From Candidatus Hydrogenedens terephthalaticus JGI OTU-1 (GTDB taxonomy: Bacteria > Hydrogenedentota > Hydrogenedentia > Hydrogenedentales > Hydrogenedentaceae): DNA of 26,461 nucleotides. Shown here piece after piece: positions 1 to 10,000 of the stretch. The translations under genes were made by a program, and so were the position numbers. Under the pieces are notes generated by a model. It was not told where the DNA came from. It did no database searches and was given only the letters and a program-made list of their open reading frames with translations. Within the stretch, counting starts at the first letter, position 1. Each line of letters starts with the position of its first letter. The stretch is from positions 6,479 to 32,939 of the forward strand of contig AWNW01000033.1 of the NCBI GenBank assembly GCA_000493945.1, written 5' to 3'.

Positions 1-2604
1 CGTCCAGCCTGTTTGATGACTGGCTCCAATTCCTTCACCTGTATCTCCATCAAAGTACTCAAAGAAGAGATAATAATTATTCCACAAAGGATTATCTTTA
101 ATATATCCGAACGAGCCCAAAGAAGGGATTTCTCCACGATTATTTGGAATAAACAAATTTCGGAGCCGTTGTCTGATTTCTCGGGCTATTTCTTTAAAGG
201 TCATATTTCTTTTCAAACAAGGCACTGAAATTTTAAAATCTCCATATATACTTCCCCATTTGTCCATGCTATCTAAAAAGAGATAGTTCAGTGGAAACCA
301 AATAGGACCAAACCAATTGGTATTTCCTCCAAACATTTTGGATTCCAACTCTCCCGGACAATATTTTATTTCAATCCGTTGTCTGGATGTGTGAATGTAT
401 ATAGGCTTTTCACGATGGTATCGCGATAAAGAGCGAAGGCCGAAAGGAGATAAAAATTCAGATTCGTTTAATGCATAATTAATCAAAGCATCTCTTTGTT
501 GTTCTGTAATGCAAGACAAAAATATAAAATCATTTCCTGTTGATGGATCTTTATATTTTTTATAAAAAGCATCCGTAAGTATTTTAGATTTAATAAGTAT
601 TTCAACCTCTGCTGAAAGTTCTGGAAGAGCATATACGGGCAAACGGGCTACCCCAAAAAGAGGAACAAGACCTGAAAAAGAACGAATGGGATATTGAGAT
701 TTTTCTCCTTCTATGTTGAGTATCGGATAAAAAAATGAATCGCTTTCATGCCATAAGTAAGGAGGCTCATTATTCTGTAAGATTTCCGTTGCCTTAATAA
801 AATGATGTAAAAGTCGTATGGCTATTTTTTCAAAATAGGGAAACATTAGTGATGTTGTGCAGGCTAATTCAATAAGGTTTCCAATGAAAAATGGAGTCCA
901 AAAAATACCCTGAGACTCCTCATTTTTATTTAAATTATCCGATGCTTTTTCTAAAATAGAAAAATTATCTAATCCAATTAATCCTTTGTTGAATAAAGTT
1001 TTTCCTTCCTTATCTTTGAGATTTGCCCACCATGTTAAGTTCGCATACAAACTACAAAAAGATTCTATTAAAAACATTGAGTAAAGGTCTTCCCGTGGTA
1101 TATCGAAATTCATTTGTCCTACCTTTTGTATAATTTTATTTACACCCCACGCCATTATAGGAGGATTGATAGCCGAGAAATTCCATTCGGAAGAAGGTAT
1201 TTGTCCTGTAGGACTTTGATATTTGGGTGAGAGGAAAATCTGCAATTGTTTGATAGCAAAGATGGGGTCAATGCGGAACATAGGGATTAAATGAAACGGG
1301 ATATCCCAGGATGCAAACCATGGGTATTCCCACTTATCGGGAATAGATAAAATATCGTTTGCATTTAAGTGCTTCCAGTTATCAAAACTTGGATGTGTTG
1401 TAAATTTTTGTAAATTATTGGATACATTTAACCATTCTTTTACCGAAAGTTTGTAATAAATTTTTGACCATAATAATCCTGCATAAGCCTGCCTTAACAT
1501 GTCTCTTTCAGGAGGGTCAATTGCGGGTAATATAATTTCTTGATAAAATTCATCGGCTTCTTTTTTCCGTTGTTCAATAAGAGCATCACAACTCTCACCA
1601 ATGGGTTCGGGTGGTATCTCAGATATAGAAGAAAATCTCAACTGAAAAGAAATTTTAGAGTTGGGCTTAATTTGAAATGAATACCAGACACCGACACGAG
1701 TTCCCTTATTCTCTTTTGAAATATATTCTGAATTATTGTAAATAATCTTTTGAGTAAAAGCATCACGGTAAGAAGGTAAGTTTGGATTATCTTTATCCTG
1801 ACAACCCACAAAGCCCGATTCATTCTCTGTAAATAACAATTGAGGCAATATTTCGCCCTCTCCTGCACTGACTTCCAATCGGTATTCCCCTAAGTGTGCA
1901 TCCATAAATACGATATGGCTTGCTCCACCTCCATATATTTGAGGTTTGCGTTCTATTTTTCCAAGTAAAGATGACCATTGCCAGGTATTTCGAAACCAGA
2001 ATTGAGGGATAATATGCAGAGGACGAGTATTATTATCTCTATTCCATGCAGTAATACGAATTGCAATATCTTTAGGACTACCTTTTGCATATTCCACTTC
2101 TATATCAAAAAATTGCAAATTATCCAGAACCCCTGTGTCTAAAAGTTCGTATTCCGGGTCGAAACAAGACCGTGATTGATTTTCTGATAATAATTTCTCA
2201 TAAGGAAAACTTTCACAAGGATAACGATATAAGGCTTTTGCGTATGCATAACTGGGTACTGCGTCAAGATAATAATAACATTCCTTAACATCTTCAGCAT
2301 GATTTCCTTCAAGAGCATTTAAACCAAAAAAACGCTCTTTTAAGCAAGGATCAGAACCATTCCAGAAACTTAGTGCAAAACAAAGTTTTCCCAACCTATC
2401 ACTCCATCCGAAAATACCATCATCTCCACAAAGGTAATTATATTTTTTAGCGGTTTCAAATGTTGTATATTCCCATGCTTTTTCAGGTGGTGCAAAACAT
2501 TCTCGAACAGTTCCCCATTGGCGTTCAGGTAAATAGGGTCCCCATTCTTGCCATAACTCATTATTTTTTATAATCCCCAGAAGTCGGTTTTTTTCTGAAC
2601 CCAT
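1..2604 (-). CDS. GH63-family glucosidase (3' end cut by window edge)
   Basis: The frame is open for 868 codons from ATG 2604-2602 to the window edge. An AAAGGA Shine-Dalgarno sequence (2616-2611) lies 6 nt before the ATG. The N-terminus carries WGPYLPERQWGTVRE, then DDGIFGWSDR, LKERFFGLNALEGNHAEDVKE and DPEYELLDTGVLD, the usual opening of the bacterial GH63 glucosidase / mannosylglycerate-hydrolase-like family. The (alpha/alpha)6 barrel follows, with DKWEYPWFASWDIPFH (D434 is the likely general acid) and EWNFSAINPP, and ends with EYFDGDTGEGIGASHQTGW (E849 is a candidate base). The family hydrolyses alpha-glucosides such as glucosylglycerate or short alpha-glucans by inversion. No signal peptide is visible, so a cytoplasmic role is likely. 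Only about 20 residues should be missing. Two segments differ from my memory of the family: SQGIFW where ADGTAW is usual, and DSFFYP where DGFFYD is usual. The substrate cannot be set from sequence. Confidence 0.88.
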   Translation of the reverse strand, partial: MGSEKNRLLGIIKNNELWQEWGPYLPERQWGTVRECFAPPEKAWEYTTFETAKKYNYLCGDDGIFGWSDRLGKLCFALSFWNGSDPCLKERFFGLNALEGNHAEDVKECYYYLDAVPSYAYAKALYRYPCESFPYEKLLSENQSRSCFDPEYELLDTGVLDNLQFFDIEVEYAKGSPKDIAIRITAWNRDNNTRPLHIIPQFWFRNTWQWSSLLGKIERKPQIYGGGASHIVFMDAHLGEYRLEVSAGEGEILPQLLFTENESGFVGCQDKDNPNLPSYRDAFTQKIIYNNSEYISKENKGTRVGVWYSFQIKPNSKISFQLRFSSISEIPPEPIGESCDALIEQRKKEADEFYQEIILPAIDPPERDMLRQAYAGLLWSKIYYKLSVKEWLNVSNNLQKFTTHPSFDNWKHLNANDILSIPDKWEYPWFASWDIPFHLIPMFRIDPIFAIKQLQIFLSPKYQSPTGQIPSSEWNFSAINPPIMAWGVNKIIQKVGQMNFDIPREDLYSMFLIESFCSLYANLTWWANLKDKEGKTLFNKGLIGLDNFSILEKASDNLNKNEESQGIFWTPFFIGNLIELACTTSLMFPYFEKIAIRLLHHFIKATEILQNNEPPYLWHESDSFFYPILNIEGEKSQYPIRSFSGLVPLFGVARLPVYALPELSAEVEILIKSKILTDAFYKKYKDPSTGNDFIFLSCITEQQRDALINYALNESEFLSPFGLRSLSRYHREKPIYIHTSRQRIEIKYCPGELESKMFGGNTNWFGPIWFPLNYLFLDSMDKWGSIYGDFKISVPCLKRNMTFKEIAREIRQRLRNLFIPNNRGEIPSLGSFGYIKDNPLWNNYYLFFEYFDGDTGEGIGASHQTGWT

Positions 2605-2647
2605 ATATATTCCTTTAACTAAATAATGATAAAATAGTGCCAACTTT

Positions 2648-2676
2648 ATTATACTAAAACATACAACTTATTTGAA
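2648..2676 (-). promoter_or_regulatory. Candidate sigma-70 promoter of the GH63 gene
   Basis: On the minus strand TTCAAA (2676-2671) is followed after 17 nt by a perfect TATAAT (2653-2648). Transcription would start near 2641 and give a leader of about 37 nt before the ATG at 2604. The -35 matches consensus at 4 of 6 positions. It sits in the 140-bp gap between the divergent GH63 and metallo-hydrolase genes. I found no equally good box for the plus-strand gene. Confidence 0.5.
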
Positions 2677-2744
2677 TTATGTATTGTGTATTGTTTGTAT
2701 ATATTTTTATATATTTTATAAATGAGAGAAAGTAAAATATAAGC

Positions 2745-4121
2745 ATGAATAGTGATAGGTGTATTTATTTAAAAGTTTTAGGTGGTGGTGGGGAGATTGG
2801 AGCCAATTGTTATGAGATTTCATACGCTCACGAGCATATTTTATTAGACTGTGGTGTGCATCCCAAAAAAGAAGGTTTCGAATCTCTTCCATCATTTGAC
2901 CTAATGGAATCATTTCCCGATGCTGTATTGGTTACACATGGTCATGTAGACCATTGTGGGGCATTACCTTATTTGACCAAGCTTTTTCCCCATTTTAGGG
3001 TTCATGCCACTTTACCAACACTTCGAGTTATGGAGCGAATGTTGCACAATAGCGTTGTAGTCATGAATACCATACGCAAAGAACGAAATATTTTCGATTA
3101 TCCTTTATACCAACATGAGGATGTTGAAAATCTTATGGATGTGACAAGGGCACACCTTTATAACAACTTATTTGATGTCAGTGGTAAAAATATCTTTAAA
3201 GCATTATTCAATCCTGCTGGGCATGTTTTAGGAAGTGGAAGTATTTTATTGGAGTTAGACAATTACAAGATACTATACACAGGGGATATTAGTGCGAGTA
3301 ATCAGGAATTATTAGGTCCTTACAAACCTATGGACTGGTTAGATGAAGTAGATGTAATGATTATAGAAAGTACACAGGGTGCTGTTGATGAAAACAAGGT
3401 AAACTCTTATGATGAAGAATCGTTGCATCTTGCTAAATCTATAAATCAGATATTAGAGCAAGAAGGGACGGTTTTAATACCGACATTTGCCTTAGGTAGA
3501 ACGCAAGAGATGGCAAATATACTTGCACGATTGCAGGATGAAGGGTTGTTAATAAAAGTCCCTATTTATATTTCAGGGCTAGGTCGAGCCATTTATGATA
3601 TTTATGAACAATTTCGAGAATATTTAGATGAAAATAGCAAATTGAGACCCCTGAATCATTTTCGCAAATTAGGGAATATATGGCAACCCGAAGTAATGAA
3701 ACAATTATTATCTGTTCCCGGAATTATTATTGCTACCTCAGGGATGATGATAGAAAACACTCCGTCCGCTTTAATTGCTCAAGAAATGGTTCAAACCAGA
3801 CACCATGGTATCTTTTTTGTAGGTTATGTAGACCCAGATACATTAGGATATAAACTTCTACATTCAAAACCGGGAGATGAATTGCAGTTTCAACTGGACG
3901 CACAACCTGTAAAAATTAAATTGAGAAATATCAAACGATTTCACTTTAGTGGGCATGCATATAGAAACGATTTACTGAAAATGATAGAAAAATTAAGTCC
4001 AAAAAATGTTATTCTTGTCCATGGAGACCCACCAGCACTCGAATGGATGAAAGAGAACACTCATTTGAAAACGAATTGCATTATCCCCAAGAATGGCTCA
4101 AAACTTACCTTTGAAATTTAG
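2745..4121 (+). CDS. Beta-CASP metallo-beta-lactamase-fold hydrolase (CPSF/RNase J-like)
   Basis: This 458-residue protein has a complete MBL-fold metal site: HGHVDH (H65, H67, D69, H70), AGHVLGSG (H160), YTGDIS (D181) and the C-terminal LVHGD (H426). The beta-CASP signatures are IESTQG (E208), IPTFALGRTQEM (residues 245-256) and RFHFSGHAYRNDL (H404), and the last block is the RMMBL motif. This is the architecture of archaeal/bacterial CPSF73-like and RNase J-like nucleases, so a Zn-dependent RNA endo- or 5'-exonuclease is the likely role. No KH domain precedes it, unlike archaeal aCPSF1. The motif-A tyrosine usual in ESTYG is Gln here. Start ATG 2745 has only a weak purine-rich upstream stretch. 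The stop TAG (4119-4121) lies one base from the ATG of the acyltransferase, so the two genes are probably co-transcribed and coupled. Confidence 0.9.
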   Translation: MNSDRCIYLKVLGGGGEIGANCYEISYAHEHILLDCGVHPKKEGFESLPSFDLMESFPDAVLVTHGHVDHCGALPYLTKLFPHFRVHATLPTLRVMERMLHNSVVVMNTIRKERNIFDYPLYQHEDVENLMDVTRAHLYNNLFDVSGKNIFKALFNPAGHVLGSGSILLELDNYKILYTGDISASNQELLGPYKPMDWLDEVDVMIIESTQGAVDENKVNSYDEESLHLAKSINQILEQEGTVLIPTFALGRTQEMANILARLQDEGLLIKVPIYISGLGRAIYDIYEQFREYLDENSKLRPLNHFRKLGNIWQPEVMKQLLSVPGIIIATSGMMIENTPSALIAQEMVQTRHHGIFFVGYVDPDTLGYKLLHSKPGDELQFQLDAQPVKIKLRNIKRFHFSGHAYRNDLLKMIEKLSPKNVILVHGDPPALEWMKENTHLKTNCIIPKNGSKLTFEI

Positions 4122-4122
4122 T

Positions 4123-5065
4123 ATGGGCAAAAAAACAAAAAAAATCAAACAGAAAGTTATTTCCTATATAGCCATTTCATTACTAAATTTTATAAAAAAA
4201 ATACCTCTACCGCTATCCCGTAAAATAGCGATATTTTTTGCATTTTTATCTTATTACTTATACCCAAGAATAAGAAAAGATGGATTGAAGCATATTGAAT
4301 ATGCTTTTGGAGATACACTAACTAAATATGAAAAGAAAAAAATATTATGGAATGCTACAAAAAACATGTTTCTTGTAGCCTTTGAATTCCCATATCTACC
4401 CGATTTAGCAGAAAATAAATATAACAATATAGCCTCATACAAAGGAGTGGAGTATATAGAAGAATATCTCAAAAACAAACAGGGAGCATTATTTATTAGT
4501 GCCCATCTTGGAAATTGGGAAATGATGGCGTCTTTAATGTGTAGCGATGGCTATCCTGTGGCGGAGATTGTCCGTGAATTTGATGAACCTGATTTAAATA
4601 AATTCATTGATGACATTCGAACAAAAGCGAAGATAAAAACAATACCAAAAGACCGTTCTGCAAACGAAATTGTTAACCTAATAAAAGAAGGTTGGTTTGT
4701 AGGACTTCTGATAGACCAATCTCCAAGAGATAACGGAGCCCCCGTAGAATTTTTTGGTAAGCCATGTTGGGCGACAATTGGACCCGCCTATTTATATGCC
4801 CGAACAAAAGCCCCTGTTCACCCTGTTTGTATGCTTCGAAATAATGATGGAACACTTCTTCTTGAAATATTGCCCCCCTCTTACAATGGTTAATTCAGGA
4901 AACCTCCAGGAGGATATATTAAAAAACACCCAGATTTGCCAGAGTGCCATTGAAGATATTATCCGCAAATACCCCGAACAGTGGCTCTGGTTCCATCGCC
5001 GTTGGAAAGAAAGAGACAAATTAAAAGCCTACTGGGAAAAAAGAACTCAGAAAAAACAAAATTAG
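4123..5065 (+). pseudogene. LpxL/HtrB-family lipid A acyltransferase, frameshifted
   Basis: The first frame (from ATG 4123, or 4093 if the upstream overlapping ATG is used) has an N-terminal hydrophobic helix and HLGNWE (H128, E133), the HX4(D/E) catalytic motif of lysophospholipid/lauroyl acyltransferases. LIDQSPRDNGAPVEFFGKP and the conserved region around PAYLYARTKAPVHPV follow. The frame stops at 4893, but the +1 frame carries the expected C-terminus, MVNSGNLQEDILKNTQ and IIRKYPEQWLWFHRRWKER, to TAA 5065. The frames join at the C6 run 4873-4878. With five C's the product reads ILPPLTMVNSG and is 313 aa, normal for LpxL. The enzyme would add a secondary acyl chain to lipid A at the inner membrane. 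The break may be a sequencing indel, a real mutation or, less likely, a slippery or phase-variable site. It directly follows the beta-CASP gene. Confidence 0.87.
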
Positions 5066-5342
5066 AAAGATAAATGTGAAATCCTCTTATTTTTTTACCC
5101 CAAGAACCTTGCAACGAATTAAGACACGGCATGCCGTTCAACTGCAATTGAGAAAGAAAATATATGTTATCTATGTCCTGTATATTATCTCATTATTTTT
5201 ATCCTTTTTATCCCTTATGTCCTGATTCTCACTTATTATTTTTGGATTCTCCCATGAGTTTTTCCCCCAATTTTTTGTTTCTGATTATGCGGTTTATATA
5301 GAATTAAAATATAAACAAAATATAACAGAAAGGATTATTGTT
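5066..5342. other. Intergenic spacer without recognised gene
   Basis: These 277 bp lie between the acyltransferase and the Tat-signal protein. I see no ORF with coding character and no clear intrinsic terminator. The only structured element is a 12-bp perfect palindrome, acggcatgccgt, at 5126-5137. It is GC-rich against an AT-rich background and followed by caattg. AGAAAGGA lies just before ATG 5343 and serves the downstream gene. Confidence 0.5.
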
Positions 5343-6848
5343 ATGAACCAATCAAATCACGAATCAAAAAATGTTTCATCCTGTTCTGCGGGTTGTTCTC
5401 GTAGGCAATTTATGCTGGCTTCGGCTGGCATGGTGGCGGCTGCTAATCTCCCTATTTATGGGAGGTCCGCTATTGACCAAAGTCTGTTATCCGAATTGGA
5501 GATAAAGAACAAAGTTAGAGTAGGAAAAATGTATGTGGGCATTCCCACCCCCGGCTGGCCTATGCATCAGGTTGACCTGAAAGCGGAAGTAAATCGCTAT
5601 GAGCAGGAAATGTCGAAACTTAATGAGAAACTTGCTGATATTGAATTTGTAGATGGTGGTCTTGTTACAAATCAAAATGAACTTGCAAAGGCAAAAGAGA
5701 AGTTCAAGGATGTAACAGGCATACTGGTACTGCATCTAACCTTAGGGACAGGCGGGCTTATTTCGGGTTTGTTTGATCTGAATAAGCCGGTGATGATATT
5801 TACCATGCCTTATTGTGGTCATGAATGGCATATTGTCCCATCGTGGCAGAAGGAAGGGAAACTCGTTGATATTGTTCCGAGCAGCCAATTTGCCGATATT
5901 GCTGATGCGGTAAAACCATTTCGCGCCATTCAAAGATTACGGGAAACGAAAATTCTCCATGTAAACTATGGGGAAGCAGACCCCGCCTATTGTAATTCTA
6001 TTAAAGAAAAATTTGGAACTGAAATCATTACAATAAAACTTCCGGAACTTCAAAAGGCTTACGAAGAAGCATCTGAAAGTGAAGTACTTGCAGATGCAGA
6101 AAGATGGATAAAAGAAGCAGAAAAAATTGTGGAGCCCAATAAAGAAGATATAATGAAGGGGGCGAGAATGTATATTGCTATAAAGAATTTAATGAAGAAC
6201 TATAATGCACAGGCTATTACAATGAATTGTTTAGGTATGCAGTTAATGGAAAGGAATATGGGATACCCCTGTTTGGCTTTCGTTCGGTTAAACAATGTTT
6301 TACTTGCCGGTGTGTGTGAAGCAGACCTGAAATCTACAATGACCCAACTTCTTTTTACTTATCTTGTAGGACGCACAGGTTTTGTTACCGACCCTATGTT
6401 TGACCTTTCGAACAGCACAATACTGCATGCTCATTGTGTTGCAGCGACACAAATGAAAGGACCGGATACAGAGCCTTCCCCGTATATAGTTCGGACTCAT
6501 TTAGAAGACAATCGCGGTGTTTCGCTACAAGTAAAAATGCCCGTTGGAGAAAAGGTTACTATGGCACGATTAATCGGTACGGACAAATTGCTATATAGTA
6601 CTGGGGATGCCATAGATAGTCCTCTTGAAGAGCGTGGTTGTAGAAGTAAATTAATAGTTAAAGTAGACAATATAGATAATTTCCTATATAATTGGTCCTG
6701 CGGACTCCATCGTGTAATCTTTTACGGTGACCATACCCGGGATGTCGAACGCTATTGCCGTCTGATGGGAATAAAAATACTCCGTGAAGATAAAGATGAT
6801 CTTCGTCAGGTTGAAGGCCTTGAATGGGACCCCCATGTTCATGCATAA
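5343..6848 (+). CDS. Tat-exported L-fucose/L-arabinose isomerase-like protein
   Basis: The 501-residue product begins with a twin-arginine signal: SRRQFM (R20, R21), then a hydrophobic stretch LASAGMVAAANLP, so folded export is predicted. The mature part resembles the sugar isomerase fold of FucI/AraA. An N-terminal Rossmann-like half (about 55-260) contains ILVLHLTLGTGG. A C-terminal half contains GVCEADLKSTMTQLL (about 322-336), HAHCVAA (about 361), THLEDNRGVSLQVKMP and GLHRVIFYGDH (about 454-464). The acidic residues and histidines in these blocks could be the metal and substrate ligands, but I place them from memory of the fold. Known FucI and AraA are cytoplasmic, so a Tat-exported relative suggests a periplasmic sugar- or polyol-binding role, or a different reaction. 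The start is supported by AGAAAGGA about 7 nt upstream. It appears monocistronic. Confidence 0.75.
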   Translation: MNQSNHESKNVSSCSAGCSRRQFMLASAGMVAAANLPIYGRSAIDQSLLSELEIKNKVRVGKMYVGIPTPGWPMHQVDLKAEVNRYEQEMSKLNEKLADIEFVDGGLVTNQNELAKAKEKFKDVTGILVLHLTLGTGGLISGLFDLNKPVMIFTMPYCGHEWHIVPSWQKEGKLVDIVPSSQFADIADAVKPFRAIQRLRETKILHVNYGEADPAYCNSIKEKFGTEIITIKLPELQKAYEEASESEVLADAERWIKEAEKIVEPNKEDIMKGARMYIAIKNLMKNYNAQAITMNCLGMQLMERNMGYPCLAFVRLNNVLLAGVCEADLKSTMTQLLFTYLVGRTGFVTDPMFDLSNSTILHAHCVAATQMKGPDTEPSPYIVRTHLEDNRGVSLQVKMPVGEKVTMARLIGTDKLLYSTGDAIDSPLEERGCRSKLIVKVDNIDNFLYNWSCGLHRVIFYGDHTRDVERYCRLMGIKILREDKDDLRQVEGLEWDPHVHA

Positions 6849-7004
6849 ACTGTTAGAGACAGATAAATATCTTTGAAAAAGAGACAAATTGAGAACAAAA
6901 GACTTGTTACCATACATAAATCATGAAGCAATTTTTCACATAATTTGCTTTTGCCTGTAATAACCTTGATCTGTAGATTTCAATTCATTATTTTGTTGTT
7001 GAAT

Positions 7005-7050
7005 TAAAAAAAGTAGCCCTCTGTATGAGATGATACAGAGGGCTTTTTAT
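7005..7050. terminator. Bidirectional intrinsic terminator
   Basis: The arms AGCCCTCTGTAT (7015-7026) and ATACAGAGGGCT (7033-7044) form a perfect 12-bp stem with loop GAGATG. A T5 tail follows on the plus strand and an A-rich stretch precedes it, which gives a T-rich tail on the minus strand. It lies between the convergent Tat-protein gene and the giant surface-protein gene and can end both transcripts. A second small hairpin, CAGGGAT/ATCCCTG (7058-7075), lies next to it on the giant gene's side. Confidence 0.85.
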
Positions 7051-7089
7051 ATGGGAACAGGGATTTTTATCCCTGATGGGGTTTTATGT

Positions 7090-10000
7090 TTAATTTTGGA
7101 TTCGTCTGCCTTTTCTGCTTTGCAATAAGAGTAATCCTGAAAGGATACCTAACATTATCATATCACCTGTATTTGAAGTATTTGTCGAGTTATTGGTTCC
7201 GCAAGACACGATGAAACTACGCTTTTTACCCTTGCTAATAACTAAATTTACGGGGGTATCTTTTGGAACTTTAGAGCCTGCTTCGGGAGATTGACTAATT
7301 ACACTTCCTTTAGGAACGGTGTCGCTATATTCTTCTTTAACTGTTCCTAAGGTAAGTCCGGAGATAAGTATTTTTGTTCTTGCATCTTGTTCTGTCATTC
7401 CGACTAAATTAGGGACAGTAATAGGACAAGGACCTGTAGAAACCGTGATATTTACCGATGTTCCTTTATTAACAACTTGTGCTGGTAATGGACTTTGGCT
7501 AATCACATTTCCTTCAGGAACGGTATCACTACATTGTCTTGTTATAGTTCCCACAACCAAACCTATAGATGTTATTTGCTCTTTTGCTGATGCTTCAGAA
7601 CCGCCAATTAAATATGGTACTGTAACTTTCTCTACTTCACCTTCTACTATTCCTTCCAGCGTGCCTTCGGGAGTACCTTCGACAACACCTTCCGGTGTTC
7701 CCTCGGGAGTACCTTCGACAACACCTTCCGGTGTTCCTTCTGGAGTCCCTTCAACGACGCCTTCCGGCGTGCCCTCAGGAGTTCCTTCGACGACACCTTC
7801 CGACGTTCCCTCAGGTATTCCTTCGGGCGTGCCTTCGACGGTGCCTTCTAGTGTCCCTTCCGGAGTCCCTTCGACGATGCCTTCGGGTGCCCCTTCCGGA
7901 GTACCTTCGACGACACCTTCCGGCGTTCCCTCAGGTGTTCCTTCTGGCGTGCCTTCGACAATACCTTCCGGAGACCCCTCGGGAGCTCCTTCGACGGTAC
8001 CTTCCGGTGTTCCCTCAGGTGTTCCTTCAGGAGTACCTTCGACGACGCCTTCCGGCGTCCCCTCAGGTGTTCCTTCCGGAGTTCCTTCGACGACACCTTC
8101 GGGTGTTCCCTCAGGTGTTCCTTCCGGAGTTCCTTCGACGACACCTTCGGGTGTTCCCTCATGTGTTCCTTCGACGACACCTTCGGGCGTTCCTTCAGGT
8201 GTCCCTTCAGGTGTACCTTCAACGACGCCTTCGGGTGTTCCCTCAGGAGTACCTTCAACGACGCCTTCCGGAGTCCCTTCAGGTGTTCCTTCGGGAATAC
8301 CTTCGACGACACCTTCGGGTGTTCCTTCAGGTGTTCCTTCGGGAGTACCTTCGACGACACCTTCGGGCGTTCCCTCAGGTGTCCCTTCGACAACACCTTC
8401 CGGAGCCCCCTCAGGTGTCCCTTCAGGAGTCCCTTCGACGGTACCTTCTGGTGTTCCTTCCGGAGTTCCTTCGGGAGTTCCTTCGACGACGCCTTCGGGT
8501 GTTCCCTCAGCTGTACCTTCTGGGGTACCTTCGACAACGCCTTCCGGTGTTCCCTCAGGTGTTCCTTCGGGAGTTCCTTCGACGACGCCTTCCGGCGTTC
8601 CCTCAGGTGTTCCCTCCGGTGTTCCTTCGGGAGTACCTTCGACGACGCCTTCCGGTGTTCCCTCAAGTGTTCCTTCGGGAGTTCCTTCGACGACACCTTC
8701 CGGCGCGCCTTCAGGTGTTCCTTCCGGAGTTCCTTCAGGTGTTCCTTCGGGAGTTCCTTCGACGACACCTTCCGGTGTGCCCTCAGGTGTTCCTTCGGGA
8801 GTACCTTCGACGACGCCTTCCGGTGTTCCCTCCGGTGTTCCTTCGGGAGTACCTTCGACGACACCTTCCGGCGCGCCTTCAGGTGTTCCCTCCGGCGTGC
8901 CTTCTCCTTCCGGGCAAGGTCCTGACGAAACTTTCAATGCAACAGTTGTCCCTTCGACAACAATTTCACCGCTAACTGGATATTGTTCAAATACAACACC
9001 TGAAGGATAAACATTGTTACATTCTTCTACTACATTTCCGACTGCCAAATTAGCAGAGTTAATTTCGTTAATAGCATTAACAAGTGTATCTCCAACTACA
9101 TCAGGAACCGTAGTGCAAAAACCTATTGACACAACATAATCAATATTTGAAAATATAGGCAAATTTACATCCATAGGAGTATGTTCTACAATCAATCCTG
9201 CATGATATGTCCAATCGCATCGTTCTGTACTTGAGGCAAAATAACCCCAATTTGCAAGGTTATTTTTAATAATGTTGTAATTTAGACCTCTTAAATCTCC
9301 TATGTATGTATAAAAATTATTTTGTATAAACGGATAAGTGATACCTTCATTTATCATCCATATTGATGAGAAGTCCCATCCTGAAAATGTTGTTTCTGTC
9401 ATCATTTCCGTAGTTGTTTTTCCTTCACCTCCTTCGGATATATCTATCCCACTGTATTCTTTATCCCAATAACATGAAACAATAGAACCTAGGGGATCAT
9501 TAGATGCACAGAAACCACCTATGATTCCTTTATCTGCAGTTACCTGTGATGCTGTATAGGAATTATCAATATATCCGCGGTTATATCCTATAAAACCTCC
9601 AACATTCGAATGACCAGAAACTGTTCCCCAGAAATAATTGTTATGATTTGTATCCATAAACAATGTTGAACTAATTGTCCCAATAAGTCCGCCAACATTA
9701 TATGTTCCGATAACCTGGGCTACTCCGAACGATTCATAAATTACACCGCTGTTATCACCGACCAAACTACCTGTAAAACTATCATTTCCCCGGACTGTTC
9801 CATGGACACCACAATTGTATATTTGTCCTAAATTACTTCCTGCTAATATTCCAACGATACCTCTACCTGTTACATTTGCTCTTGATATATTTATACCAAT
9901 GATTCTGGCTGAATTTTCTAAGAAACCAAAAAAACCAACATAATCTTCTGTCGGTCGGTTTATATATAAATCAGATATGATATAACCTCCACCTGAAAAT

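Noticed and set aside
2630..2645. Sigma-54 promoter suggested by TGGCAC upstream of the GH63 gene
   Set aside because: The -12 GC element is missing at the required spacing, and a good sigma-70-like pair is present.
5487..5735. Short minus-strand frames within the Tat-signal gene and elsewhere
   Set aside because: They lack RBS, known motifs and independent context, and are shadows of well-supported genes.
7319..9010. Long plus-strand frame of 563 codons rich in VPSGVPSTTPSG, and two further frames across the same region
   Set aside because: These are antisense or shifted readings of the 12-nt EGTP repeat, which stays open in several frames. The minus frame has a signal peptide, PASTA and GLUG domains on both sides of the repeat.
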